Assembly (NCBI GenBank): GCA_023416695.1
Contig: JAEZGY010000020.1
Span: 1-64,000 of the forward strand
DNA: 64,000 nt
Direction of reading: 5' to 3'
Source: Bacillota bacterium
GTDB lineage: Bacteria > Bacillota > Clostridia > Lachnospirales > Lachnospiraceae
The translations under genes and the position numbers were made by a program. Positions 7,790 through 16,564 of the stretch are shown one piece after another; within the stretch, counting starts at the first letter, position 1, and every line of letters starts with the position of its first letter. The notes beneath the pieces are model-generated. The model worked only from the letters and a program-made list of their open reading frames with translations, was not told where the DNA came from and made no database searches.

Positions 7790-9499
7790 ATGGATGCACA
7801 AAATATGAGAGACTGTCAAAAGGCAATATACTCCGAGGAGTATGGGGATCTCATAGTAGATATGTTTCGAGATATTAATGACTTGGCAGAAAACTTTAAA
7901 ATAACCTGTTTACAAGAAGTAGAAGGTAAATTTGAAATAGCCCATGCACCAAATGTAAATAATGTGTCGGTAGATATTGTTCGTAATGGATATCGTTCCA
8001 TACCAAAACTTTATGGGCTTATGGATACAACCAATATAGAGGAAACAGGTGTTTATCGTTTACGACGGCTTCCTTATTTAGATTTGTTAGGGCAAGGAGT
8101 TTTAGTTGGAGTAATCGATACGGGTATAGATTACGAGAATCCACTTTTTATTAATGCAGACAATACTAGTAGGATACGTGGAATATGGGATCAAACTATA
8201 CAAACAGGAAAACATCCAGAGGATATTATCTATGGAAGTGAATATACAAAGGAGGAACTTGATCGTGCCTTACAAAATCCAATTCCAAGCACTATAGTCC
8301 CCACTAAGGATGAAAATGGTCATGGAACATTTTTGGCTGGTATTATGGCTGGAAATGAGGATACGGCCAATGATTTTACTGGTATTGTTCCGCAAGCTGA
8401 GCTTGTAGTGGTTAAACTAAAGCCTGCAAAAAAGTATTTAAGGGACTTTTATGGGGTTAAAGAGGATGCCATAGTCTTTCAGGAAAATGACATTATGATG
8501 GGAGTAAAGTATTTATTTGATCAGTCTATAAAATACAACAAACCAATTTCTATTTGCATAGGACTGGGAACAAGTTCTGGAGATCATGATGGCTCAAGTC
8601 CACTATCTAGTTATTTGGATTCCTTGGCGAATTTTACAGGGGTATGTATCAGTACCGCAGCAGGAAATGAAGGTACTGCAGATAAACATTACACTGGAGA
8701 TGTTGCCTATAACACCTTTGAGGATGTGGAGATCAATGTTGGAGAAAAAGACAAAAATCTGACTATGGAGCTGTGGTCGTTAACACCAAGCTTATTCTCT
8801 GTTGCAGTAATTTCTCCTAGTGGAGAACTAGCAGAAAAGATTCCAGCAAAAGCAAATCTAAGTGTAAAAGTCACATTTGTCTTAGAGCCAACAACCATCA
8901 ATGTGACCTATGGTATTACGGATGCTGCAACAGGAAATGAAGTGATTATCTTACAGTTTAAAGATTTAGTACCAGGGGTATGGAGAATTCGAGTGTATAA
9001 TGAATATACCGTTGGTACCACCTATAATATTTGGATGCCAATCTCCCAGTTTGTATCAGAAGATACCAAGTTCCTATTGCCAAATCCATATATAACCCTA
9101 GTTGAGACAGGAACTACTAGTAAGGTAATATCTACTACTGCCTATAATCATACCAACAACAGTCTGTATTTGGATGCATCTAGAGGGTATACCCTTACTG
9201 GAAGAATCAAGCCAGAAATTGCATCTCCAGGAGTCAATATATACGGACCGATAGGTCAAAATCAGTTTGGAACAAAAACGGGTACCAGTGTAGCAGCTGC
9301 CCATACAGCTGGCATTGGAGCTATATTCCTTCAGTGGGGAATAGTAGACAAAAATCGTATATCAATTAACACAAGTGAGATAAAAGCACTTTTAATAAAA
9401 GGAGCAACTAGAGCAGATAGAACTTATCCTAATAGGGACTGGGGATATGGAACAATAAATGCGTATCAAGCCTTTGAGAGTCTTAGAACAAGGGTGTAG
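7790..9499 (+). CDS. Subtilisin-family (S8) serine protease, Csp-like, without signal peptide
   Basis: 569 residues. The catalytic triad is complete: D110 (GVIDTGID), H178 (NGHGTFLAGI), S500 (GTSVAAAH). A beta-rich insertion (about 290-440) separates H and S, as in the Csp proteases of clostridia that activate spore-cortex hydrolase SleC. There is no signal peptide or membrane segment, so it is cytosolic or spore-packaged. The start is preceded by AGATAGGATGTTATT, a modest ribosome-binding site. A germination role is suggested only by family resemblance; general intracellular proteolysis is the alternative. Confidence 0.85.
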   Translation: MDAQNMRDCQKAIYSEEYGDLIVDMFRDINDLAENFKITCLQEVEGKFEIAHAPNVNNVSVDIVRNGYRSIPKLYGLMDTTNIEETGVYRLRRLPYLDLLGQGVLVGVIDTGIDYENPLFINADNTSRIRGIWDQTIQTGKHPEDIIYGSEYTKEELDRALQNPIPSTIVPTKDENGHGTFLAGIMAGNEDTANDFTGIVPQAELVVVKLKPAKKYLRDFYGVKEDAIVFQENDIMMGVKYLFDQSIKYNKPISICIGLGTSSGDHDGSSPLSSYLDSLANFTGVCISTAAGNEGTADKHYTGDVAYNTFEDVEINVGEKDKNLTMELWSLTPSLFSVAVISPSGELAEKIPAKANLSVKVTFVLEPTTINVTYGITDAATGNEVIILQFKDLVPGVWRIRVYNEYTVGTTYNIWMPISQFVSEDTKFLLPNPYITLVETGTTSKVISTTAYNHTNNSLYLDASRGYTLTGRIKPEIASPGVNIYGPIGQNQFGTKTGTSVAAAHTAGIGAIFLQWGIVDKNRISINTSEIKALLIKGATRADRTYPNRDWGYGTINAYQAFESLRTRV

Positions 9500-9530
9500 A
9501 AAAATGGGGCTTTTATGAGCATAGATTTGC

Positions 9531-9559
9531 TTGTCTAATGGGTTAAATCTCTTTATAAT
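9531..9559 (+). promoter_or_regulatory. Promoter of the 9619 gene
   Basis: TTGTCT (9531-9536), a 17-base spacer, then a perfect TATAAT (9554-9559). It gives the unknown gene at 9619 its own promoter after the subtilase. Confidence 0.6.
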
Positions 9560-9618
9560 GGAATCTATAAGATAAAGTAAAAGTTTTGTAGAAACTGTAG
9601 AAAGAGAGTGAACGACAT

Positions 9619-10299
9619 ATGGGGGAGCAATTTATACCTGAAATTGAAGGTAATCTACGTAAGCATATGATTCGTGTACCAAAAGTAATTGATCAGGTTA
9701 GTGGTATAAGAATATTTGGCAAATTAATAAAGTCGTTAATTTTTACAACAGATGTCGCTACCATTCGTAACTGTAATGCTAATGCGGTTATTGCTGTTTA
9801 TCCGTTTACTCCACAGCCAATTATCACACATTCAATTATTAACTGTTCTGATGTACCAGTATTTTGTGGAGTGGGTGGCGGTACAACTACAGGGAAGCGC
9901 GTGTCCAATTTGGCTGAAGATGCAGAATTTCAAGGGGCTATGGGGGTTGTTGTCAATGCACCAACACCTAATGAAACCATAGCCTATTTAAGAGACAAGA
10001 TAGAGATTCCTATTGTCATAACAGTAGCAGGGGAGGAGACAGACATAGGTAAGCGCTTAGAGGCTGGAGCTTCTATCCTTAATATATCTGGAGGGATTCA
10101 TACTGCTACTTTAGTAAAAAAAATTAGACAGGATTACCCTTATGTTCCAATTATTGCAACAGGTGGTCCTACAGATGAAACGATACTTAGAACCATTGAG
10201 GCTGGGGCTAATGCCATTACTTATACTCCTCCTACCACAGGAGAGATTTTTAAGGATATGATGATGAAGTATAGGAGAACAGAGCATATAATTTTTTAG
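9619..10299 (+). CDS. Conserved protein of unknown function, TIM-barrel-like
   Basis: 226 residues, start supported by GAAAGAGAGTG upstream. There is no signal peptide or membrane span. The alternating strand/helix pattern and the glycine-rich ends of strands (GVGGGTTTGKR, NISGGIH, ATGGPTDETI and a final AGANAITYTPPTTGE) look like a phosphate-binding (beta/alpha)8 barrel of the KDPG-aldolase or nicotinate-phosphoribosyltransferase type. No catalytic residue set can be assigned. Such proteins are often labelled just 'hydrolase'; I do not endorse that. A small zinc-ribbon gene follows 79 bases later. Confidence 0.6.
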   Translation: MGEQFIPEIEGNLRKHMIRVPKVIDQVSGIRIFGKLIKSLIFTTDVATIRNCNANAVIAVYPFTPQPIITHSIINCSDVPVFCGVGGGTTTGKRVSNLAEDAEFQGAMGVVVNAPTPNETIAYLRDKIEIPIVITVAGEETDIGKRLEAGASILNISGGIHTATLVKKIRQDYPYVPIIATGGPTDETILRTIEAGANAITYTPPTTGEIFKDMMMKYRRTEHIIF

Positions 10300-10378
10300 T
10301 ATGTTAAACACCATTGATTTTAGAAAGAGATATGAATATAATCAAATACGGAAGAATTATAGTATACTAGGGGGAGTT

Positions 10379-10633
10379 ATGATGAAGTGGTTCTCTAGAA
10401 AAAATGTTATATTAGAGGAAGAAAATAGTGAGCATAATAAGCAGGCGACAATATTTCTTTCGTCAAACAATTCTGATAAAAAGAATGATGGAGATGTGAA
10501 AGAGGCTGTGTATAAGATTGTTGAGACAGAGATTAAACCGGCTCATATTGTCTGCCCTGATTGTGGTGGTATTACTATAGAAGGGTTAGATTACTGTCAC
10601 AAGTGCGGAGGGGAATTAAAACTGTACGACTAG
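10379..10633 (+). CDS. Small zinc-ribbon protein
   Basis: The start at 10379 (ATGATG) is chosen because AGGGGGAG lies 3-9 bases upstream; a longer frame from 10301 has no ribosome-binding site. The 84-residue product begins basic (MMKWFSRKN), has an acidic/Asn-rich middle, and ends in a CPDCGG...CHKCGG zinc ribbon. Such ribbons usually bind a partner protein or nucleic acid. It probably shares a transcript with the preceding unknown gene. Function unknown. Confidence 0.7.
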   Translation: MMKWFSRKNVILEEENSEHNKQATIFLSSNNSDKKNDGDVKEAVYKIVETEIKPAHIVCPDCGGITIEGLDYCHKCGGELKLYD

Positions 10634-10960
10634 CACTATGATGGTTTTATGTTTAGGAAAGGTAAGAAAACCCTTATTTATATTTGTAATAGATTGTTTT
10701 TTTATTATTATTCTTTACTTTTCTTAGTGATTACCGTCATTTAAGAAAATAATTGATTTATTTCTTGATATACAAAGGGTTTCTGTGCTATTATTGTAAA
10801 CGGATAATTTTATATTTTGATAGTATCTGACTTATTTTGATAATCGTATTACATAGCTTTCGTTTGTACATAGTAGATTAGGTTACCAAAGTAGGTTAGT
10901 TCTATAAATTGCAATTTTAAGTCGTAGAAGGACGGCTTAATAAAAGGGAGGAAAAAGAAT
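10634..10960. other. 327-base gap with leader of the branched-chain amino-acid importer
   Basis: This region is AT-rich and gene-free. It holds the promoter at 10765-10794 and a leader of about 160 bases before the substrate-binding protein gene. The translation signal is AAAGGGAGG just before 10961. I see no recognisable riboswitch or T-box here. Confidence 0.5.
10765..10794 (+). promoter_or_regulatory. Promoter of the liv operon
   Basis: TTGATA (10765-10770), an 18-base spacer and TATTAT (10789-10794). This is the best SigA match upstream of the substrate-binding protein gene. Confidence 0.55.
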
Positions 10961-12136
10961 ATGAAGATGAAAAAGGTTCTTAGCTTAGTGCTAGTTGTAG
11001 CTATGGTTGCATCTTTAGCTGCATGTGGCTCCAAGTCTGGTGGCTCTGACTCTGGTGACTCCAAGCCTAGTGACTCCAAGTCTAGTGGAGATTCTGGCAA
11101 ATTTGTAATCGGTGGTATTGGACCACTTACCAAGGATGCAGCATCCTATGGTATTAGTGTTAAGCAGGGCGCAGAGATTGCTGTAAAAGAAATCAATGAT
11201 GCTGGTGGAATTAAAGTAGGAGATAAGACACTTAAAGTAGAATTATTATTTGAAGATGATGAAGCAAGTGCAGAGAAGGCTCCAAATGCTTATAATGCCA
11301 TCGCTGACAAGGTTGACGTTATTATGGGAGCTGTTACTAGTGATGCATGTATCGCAATTACTGACTTAACAAAAGCAGATAATAAGCTTCAGATTACTCC
11401 ATCTGGTTCTGCAGCAGAATGTACAAAGAATGACAATAACTTTAGACTTTGCTTTACTGACCCACTTCAGGGACAGACTATGGCAAAACTTGCTGTATCA
11501 GAATTAGGTTACAAGAAGGTTGCTGTTATCTTTAACAACTCAGATCCATATAGTGCAGGTATGAAGGATGCTTTTGTTGCTGCAGTTAAGGAATTAGGTG
11601 GCGAAGTTGTTGCAGAAGAAGGTTTTAATGCTAACGATGTAGATTTTAATACTCAGTTAACTAAGATTAAAGGTACTGATGCTCAATGTATTTTTGTACC
11701 ATCTTATTATAAAGAGGCTGGGTTGATTACAACTCAGGCTGCTGCTAAGGGTATGAGTCTTCCATTTTTAGGCGGAGATGGTTGGGATGGCGTTATCGAT
11801 CAGGTTGAAGACAAATCTGTACTAGAAGGAGCTATCTTCTTAAGTCCATTCCTTTCTACTAATCCAGATGAAAACATTCAGAAGTTTGTAAAGGCTTATG
11901 AGAAAGCATACAGCAAGACTCCAGATCAGTTTGCAGCAGATGGCTATGACACTGTTTATACCTTCAAAGCAGCAGCTGAAAAGGCTGGAAGTATTGATGG
12001 AGATAAGTTAATTGCAGCTATGACTCAGATTACTGTAAAGGGTCTTACTGGTACCATGACCTTCACGGCAGATGGTGAACCTAATAAGGATGCTAACTTT
12101 ATCGTTATCAAAGATGGTAAGTATACTGCTAAATAG
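10961..12136 (+). CDS. Branched-chain amino-acid ABC transporter, substrate-binding lipoprotein
   Basis: 391 residues. The lipoprotein signal peptide ends in the lipobox LAAC, followed by a Gly/Ser/Asp/Lys linker that frees the domain from the membrane. The mature part is a type I periplasmic-binding fold of the LivJ/LivK family (IGGIGPLTKDAASYG, VKQGAEIAVKEIN, SVKAxxxD-type hinge). Codon use is strongly biased, as for a highly expressed gene. A terminator separates it from the permease genes, which would make it more abundant than the rest. Leu/Ile/Val is the family default; another amino acid or amide is possible. Confidence 0.92.
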   Translation: MKMKKVLSLVLVVAMVASLAACGSKSGGSDSGDSKPSDSKSSGDSGKFVIGGIGPLTKDAASYGISVKQGAEIAVKEINDAGGIKVGDKTLKVELLFEDDEASAEKAPNAYNAIADKVDVIMGAVTSDACIAITDLTKADNKLQITPSGSAAECTKNDNNFRLCFTDPLQGQTMAKLAVSELGYKKVAVIFNNSDPYSAGMKDAFVAAVKELGGEVVAEEGFNANDVDFNTQLTKIKGTDAQCIFVPSYYKEAGLITTQAAAKGMSLPFLGGDGWDGVIDQVEDKSVLEGAIFLSPFLSTNPDENIQKFVKAYEKAYSKTPDQFAADGYDTVYTFKAAAEKAGSIDGDKLIAAMTQITVKGLTGTMTFTADGEPNKDANFIVIKDGKYTAK

Positions 12137-12176
12137 GTTAGTGTATTAAACCAACCATACAGAACTTACTTTAAAG

Positions 12177-12221
12177 GAATGAACGAAAGGTGTAGATTCC
12201 TTTCGTTCATTCACTTTTTAT
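12177..12221 (+). terminator. Terminator between binding protein and permease genes
   Basis: A perfect 14-bp stem (12177-12190 with 12199-12212) has an 8-base loop and is followed by ACTTTTTATT. Partial readthrough here would give the usual excess of binding protein over permease. Confidence 0.85.
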
Positions 12222-12373
12222 TACGGAATCATTATTTTTAGTGATTGCTGTAATTAGTACATATTAAATTATTTTCCTTGACCTAACATAAATAACAATT
12301 GTAACGTGTCCTAATTATAGCAATCATATGCTATATTCGCGGTTGCATTTAAATTAGCAAAAGAGGTGTGTTT

Positions 12374-13258
12374 ATGCAAAATGTATTTGAAAATATCATT
12401 AATGGGTTAACCTCAGGTAGCTTATATGCGTTGATTGCTTTAGGTTATACTATGGTATATGGTATTGCTAAGATGATAAACTTTGCACATGGAGATATTA
12501 TCATGGTAGGTGCTTACACAGTATTTGTCTGTGCTGAGCTTAATGATCTACCTATTTGGTTAACTGTAATCCTAGCAATCGTAGTCTGTGCAGCCTTGGG
12601 CGTCTTTATTGAGAAGGTGGCATATAAACCATTACGCAAGGCCCCTACTCTTGCAGTATTAATTACTGCAATTGGTGTCAGTTATTTCTTACAGAATTTG
12701 TGTCAGACGATTCCAGCCTTTGGAGCAAATCCAAGAATAGTTTCTTCTTTAATTCCAGATGGGGGAATCAAGGTGACTGGAATTTTAATCTCCTATACTA
12801 CGCTTATCACCATTATTCTTACTATTGTGATAATGATTGTACTTAATCTATTTATTAAGAAGACCAGACTAGGTAGTGCGATGCGTGCCGTATCGGAAGA
12901 TAAGGGTGCTGCTACTCTAATGGGTATTAATACCAATGCTATCATTTCTCTAACCTTTGCTATTGGTTCTGCTCTTGCTGCAGTTGCTGGAATCCTTTAT
13001 GTATGTCAGTATGGTACCATTCAGCCTACTATGGGTGCTCTTCCAGGTATTAAAGCCTTTGTTGCAGCTGTAATTGGAGGAATCGGTAGTGTTCCAGGTG
13101 CTATGATTGGTGGTATCATGTTAGGATTATTAGAGTCTATGACCAAAGCGTATATTAGTACAACTCTGTTAGATGCTATTGTATTTGGTATTTTGATTTT
13201 AGTATTACTGTTTATGCCTACCGGAATACTTGGATCCAAGAAAACAGAGAAAGTGTAG
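12374..13258 (+). CDS. livH: Branched-chain amino-acid ABC transporter permease LivH
   Basis: 294 residues from ATG 12374, chosen because AAGAGG lies 7 bases upstream; a GTG at 12368 overlaps that site. It is a polytopic membrane protein with about eight hydrophobic segments. Family motifs include SLYALIALGYTMVYGI at the N-terminus and GGIGSVPGAMIGGIMLG near the C-terminus. It forms the membrane channel with LivM. The next gene starts 10 bases after its stop. Confidence 0.93.
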   Translation: MQNVFENIINGLTSGSLYALIALGYTMVYGIAKMINFAHGDIIMVGAYTVFVCAELNDLPIWLTVILAIVVCAALGVFIEKVAYKPLRKAPTLAVLITAIGVSYFLQNLCQTIPAFGANPRIVSSLIPDGGIKVTGILISYTTLITIILTIVIMIVLNLFIKKTRLGSAMRAVSEDKGAATLMGINTNAIISLTFAIGSALAAVAGILYVCQYGTIQPTMGALPGIKAFVAAVIGGIGSVPGAMIGGIMLGLLESMTKAYISTTLLDAIVFGILILVLLFMPTGILGSKKTEKV

Positions 13259-13268
13259 GTGGAAGAAC

Positions 13269-14273
13269 ATGGATGCTAATATTTTTAAGAAGAACAAACA
13301 ACTCTTAATTAAGAGTATTATTAAAAATCTAGTTATGTCAGTTGTGATTGGGGTACTCCTTGTACTTCTTGTAAACATGAAGGTGTTAAACCGTCAGTAC
13401 ATAAATTTATTACCACAGCTTGGTTATTATGTTATTCTAGCAGTATCTCTTAATCTTGTTTGTGGATTTTTGGGAGAACTTACCTTAGGTCATGCAGCTT
13501 TTATGTCTTGTGGAGCTTATATTGGTTCCTTAATTACACTACATGTTGACCTAGGCTGGTTTCCATCAATTATGCTTGCAATGTTAGTAGGTGGTATCTG
13601 CGCAGCAATTGTAAGCTTTTTCTTCCGTATGGCTGTGATACGCTTAAGTGGAGATTATCTTGCTATTGTTACCCTTGCCTTAGGTGAGATTATTAAATCT
13701 ATCTTTAACTCCTTGAATGACCTAACTGGTGGGCCACAGGGACTAAAAAATAGTACTTACTATACCAATAAGGAACACTATTTGTTTATTTATATCATTG
13801 TAGTAATTTGTGTTATACTAATGTCTAGTCTTATTAAGACAAGATTAGGTAGAGCAATCCGTTCTGTAAGAGACAATGAGATTGCTGCAGAGGCAACTGG
13901 TATTCCAGTGAATAAGATTAAGGTGCTTACCTTTGTGATTTCAGCATTTTTTGCAGGTATAGCAGGCGTAATCTATGCTCATAACTTAAATATTATTAAG
14001 CCAAGCTATTTTGATTATAACATGTCTATTAACATCCTATTGTTTGCTGTATTAGGTGGCTTAGGTAGTATCAAAGGCTCTATTATCGCCGTTGTGGTAA
14101 TTGTATTATTACCAGAGATGCTTCGCGTGATTGGAGATTACCGTATGCTTATCTATTCTGTCGCATTAATCTCAATCATGATATTCAACCATTCAGGCCT
14201 AAAAAAGCGTATTATGGAAAGTGGTAAATTACCAAGCTTCTCCAAAAACAAAGCAAAAAAGGAGGAGGCATAA
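13269..14273 (+). CDS. livM: Branched-chain amino-acid ABC transporter permease LivM
   Basis: 334 residues from ATG 13269. The open frame extends upstream into livH, but TAGGTGGAAG at 13255-13264 supports this start. It has about nine or ten membrane segments. LivM hallmarks are GYYVILAVSLNLVCGFLGELTLGHAAF and GGLGSIKGSIIAVVV. The basic C-terminus (FSKNKAKKEEA) is cytosolic. It is translationally linked to livG, two bases downstream. Confidence 0.93.
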   Translation: MDANIFKKNKQLLIKSIIKNLVMSVVIGVLLVLLVNMKVLNRQYINLLPQLGYYVILAVSLNLVCGFLGELTLGHAAFMSCGAYIGSLITLHVDLGWFPSIMLAMLVGGICAAIVSFFFRMAVIRLSGDYLAIVTLALGEIIKSIFNSLNDLTGGPQGLKNSTYYTNKEHYLFIYIIVVICVILMSSLIKTRLGRAIRSVRDNEIAAEATGIPVNKIKVLTFVISAFFAGIAGVIYAHNLNIIKPSYFDYNMSINILLFAVLGGLGSIKGSIIAVVVIVLLPEMLRVIGDYRMLIYSVALISIMIFNHSGLKKRIMESGKLPSFSKNKAKKEEA

Positions 14274-14275
14274 AT

Positions 14276-15031
14276 ATGGCATTATTAGAAGTAAAGAATT
14301 TAGGTATCTCCTTTGGTGGTTTAAGGGCAGTTGATAATTTTAATGTAACCATTGAGAAAGGGCAGTTATATGGCCTTATTGGTCCTAATGGGGCTGGTAA
14401 GACGACTATTTTTAATCTCCTTACTGGTGTATATCAACCAACAGATGGTTCTATTCAACTAGATGGTAAAAGTATCGTTGGTATGGATCCCCATATAATT
14501 TGCCAGAATGGTATTGCTCGAACCTTTCAAAATATTCGTCTTTTTAATAAAATGACTGTGCTAGATAACGTAAAAGTTGGCTTTTATAATAATCATCCCT
14601 ATAATATGTTTGCTGGTATTCTTAAATTTCCTGTATTAAAAAAGGAAGCAGCTATGGATACCAAAGCTATGGAGATTTTAAAGGTATTTGGCTTAGATGA
14701 GTATGCAGATGTATTAGCTAGTAATCTTCCTTACGGTAAACAGAGAAAATTAGAAATTGCAAGAGCCTTGGCTACAGAGCCAAAACTGTTACTATTAGAT
14801 GAACCTGCTGCAGGTATGAATCCAAATGAAACACAAGAGCTTATGGAGACCATACGTTTAGTTCGTGATAAATTTGAAGTAACAATTCTGCTTATTGAAC
14901 ATGACATGAGTTTAGTGTCTGGAATTTGCCAGCAGATTACGGTACTTAACTTTGGTACGGTACTTGCTTCAGGCAAGCCAGAGTTTGTATTAAATGATCC
15001 TGCAGTTGTTACTGCATATTTAGGAGAATAG
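14276..15031 (+). CDS. livG: Branched-chain amino-acid ABC transporter ATPase LivG
   Basis: 251 residues. Walker A GPNGAGKTT, Q-loop region GIARTFQNIRLF and Walker B LLLLDEPAAGMNP are all present. The signature LPYGKQRKLEIARAL is the LivG variant of LSGGQ. The extended helical insert (about 100-150) is typical of LivG. It pairs with LivF to power import. Stop 15031 is 9 bases before livF. Confidence 0.95.
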   Translation: MALLEVKNLGISFGGLRAVDNFNVTIEKGQLYGLIGPNGAGKTTIFNLLTGVYQPTDGSIQLDGKSIVGMDPHIICQNGIARTFQNIRLFNKMTVLDNVKVGFYNNHPYNMFAGILKFPVLKKEAAMDTKAMEILKVFGLDEYADVLASNLPYGKQRKLEIARALATEPKLLLLDEPAAGMNPNETQELMETIRLVRDKFEVTILLIEHDMSLVSGICQQITVLNFGTVLASGKPEFVLNDPAVVTAYLGE

Positions 15032-15040
15032 GAGGTTGCC

Positions 15041-15751
15041 ATGAGTTTATTGACTGTAAAAGATCTAGAAGTTTATTACGGAGTAATTCAGGCAATTAAA
15101 GGAATATCCTTTGAGGTAAATGAAGGTGAGGTTATTGCCTTAATTGGTGCCAATGGTGCAGGCAAGACTACAACATTACATACTATTACGGGATTAGTTA
15201 ATGCCAAAAAAGGATCAGTTCTTTATGATGGTAAGGAATTGACTAAAATACCAGCTCACAAAATCGTTTCTATGGGAATGGCACACGTTCCAGAAGGCAG
15301 ACGAATTTTTGCTGAATTGACAGTATTAGAGAATCTTCGTATGGGTGCTTTTACAAGAACTAATCAAAAAGAAATTGAAGAAAGTCTTGAGATGGTTTAT
15401 AAGAGATTCCCTCGTTTAGAAGAAAGGAAAAATCAGATAGGTGGAACCTTAAGTGGTGGTGAACAGCAGATGCTTGCTATTGGGCGAGCATTAATGTCCA
15501 AGCCTAAAATTATATTGATGGACGAACCATCCATGGGCCTTTCCCCTATTTTTGTTAGTGAGATTTTTAATATTATTCAAGAAATTAGCGCGAGTGGAAC
15601 TACTGTATTACTAGTAGAGCAAAATGCAAAGAAAGCATTAGAGATTGCTAATCGTGCTTATGTACTAGAAACTGGTAAGATTGTGCTTTCTGGTGATGCC
15701 AAAGAGATGATGGATAATGCTTCAGTGAAAAAAGCATATTTGGGAGAATAG
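15041..15751 (+). CDS. livF: Branched-chain amino-acid ABC transporter ATPase LivF
   Basis: 236 residues. Walker A GANGAGKTT, signature LSGGEQQMLAIGRALM, Walker B IILMDEPSMGLSP and H-loop region LLVEQNAKKAL are intact; the Gln in place of the H-loop His is normal for LivF. It is the last transport gene of the cluster, with AGGAGG just upstream. The cytidylate-kinase-like gene follows in 11 bases. Confidence 0.95.
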   Translation: MSLLTVKDLEVYYGVIQAIKGISFEVNEGEVIALIGANGAGKTTTLHTITGLVNAKKGSVLYDGKELTKIPAHKIVSMGMAHVPEGRRIFAELTVLENLRMGAFTRTNQKEIEESLEMVYKRFPRLEERKNQIGGTLSGGEQQMLAIGRALMSKPKIILMDEPSMGLSPIFVSEIFNIIQEISASGTTVLLVEQNAKKALEIANRAYVLETGKIVLSGDAKEMMDNASVKKAYLGE

Positions 15752-15762
15752 GAGGCGTAACT

Positions 15763-16383
15763 ATGCAGAATTATGTAATTACTATTACCCGAGGCTATGG
15801 AAGTGGCGGACGTACAATTGGACAGATGCTTGCAAAGGAATTAGGAATTGGTTATTACGATAGAGAGTTGCTTCGTTTGGCATCCGATGAAAGTGGAATT
15901 AATGAACAATTATTTGCCAAAGCAGATGAACAGGTGAAGAACAGTTTACTTTACAAAATAGTAAAGAAAACCTATAGAGGAGAGTTAATCCCACCAGATA
16001 GTGAAGATTTTATCTCCAATGATAATTTATTTAATTACCAAGCAAAGGTAATTCGTGAGTTAGCTGAAAGTGAGTCCTGTGTCATTGTAGGACGGTGTGC
16101 TGATTACATCCTTAAGGATATGGATAATGTTATTCGAGTATTCGTTCATGCCCCTCTTACTGCTTGTATTGATCGTTTAGAGGAAATGTATGGAGAGGAC
16201 CGTAAAGACCTAGAGAAGAAGATAATTTCTATTGATAAGAGAAGAGCAGCTTATTATGAGTATTTTACAGGTACTCATTGGAACAATGCAGAGAATTATG
16301 ATCTGTGTGTGAATACCAGCTCTTTAAGCTTTGAAAAGGGTGTAGAAGTTATTAAGTCTTATCTAGATATTAAGATGAAATAA
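15763..16383 (+). CDS. Cytidylate kinase-like protein
   Basis: 206 residues. The P-loop region is ITITRGYGSGGRTIGQMLAKELGIGYYDREL, and VIVGRCADYIL plus IDKRRAAYYEYFTG match the cytidylate-kinase-like family that is common in Clostridia and distinct from the housekeeping Cmk. The first glycine loop lacks a classical GKS/T. The substrate is unknown; nucleotide or small-molecule phosphorylation is inferred. It is the last gene of the liv operon by spacing, with AGGAGG upstream, and a terminator follows. Confidence 0.8.
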   Translation: MQNYVITITRGYGSGGRTIGQMLAKELGIGYYDRELLRLASDESGINEQLFAKADEQVKNSLLYKIVKKTYRGELIPPDSEDFISNDNLFNYQAKVIRELAESESCVIVGRCADYILKDMDNVIRVFVHAPLTACIDRLEEMYGEDRKDLEKKIISIDKRRAAYYEYFTGTHWNNAENYDLCVNTSSLSFEKGVEVIKSYLDIKMK

Positions 16384-16400
16384 TACAAGACATGTTATTA

Positions 16401-16440
16401 AAGCATTAGGGCTAAGTTGTTTTGAGCCCTAGTGCTTTTC
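16401..16440 (+). terminator. Terminator of the liv operon
   Basis: GCATTAGGGCT (16403-16413) pairs with AGCCCTAGTGC (16425-16435) with one wobble, followed by TTTTC. Confidence 0.8.
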
Positions 16441-16472
16441 TGTACATATAGGCTGGTAGTTTATATTATATC

Positions 16473-16501
16473 TTGAAAACTATAATTGCAATGTGTATAC
16501 T
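16473..16501 (+). promoter_or_regulatory. Promoter of the aminotransferase gene with overlapping dyad
   Basis: TTGAAA (16473-16478), a 17-base spacer and TATACT (16496-16501). GTGTATA (16493-16499) overlaps the -10 and is repeated inverted as TATACAC at 16531-16537, with another GTATAC at 16540-16545. This may be an operator; no regulator is identified. Confidence 0.6.
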
Positions 16502-16564
16502 AGGAAAAAGGTATATTTTGGTACATAGAATATACACCGGTATACAAGGAAGGAAGGATAAAAG

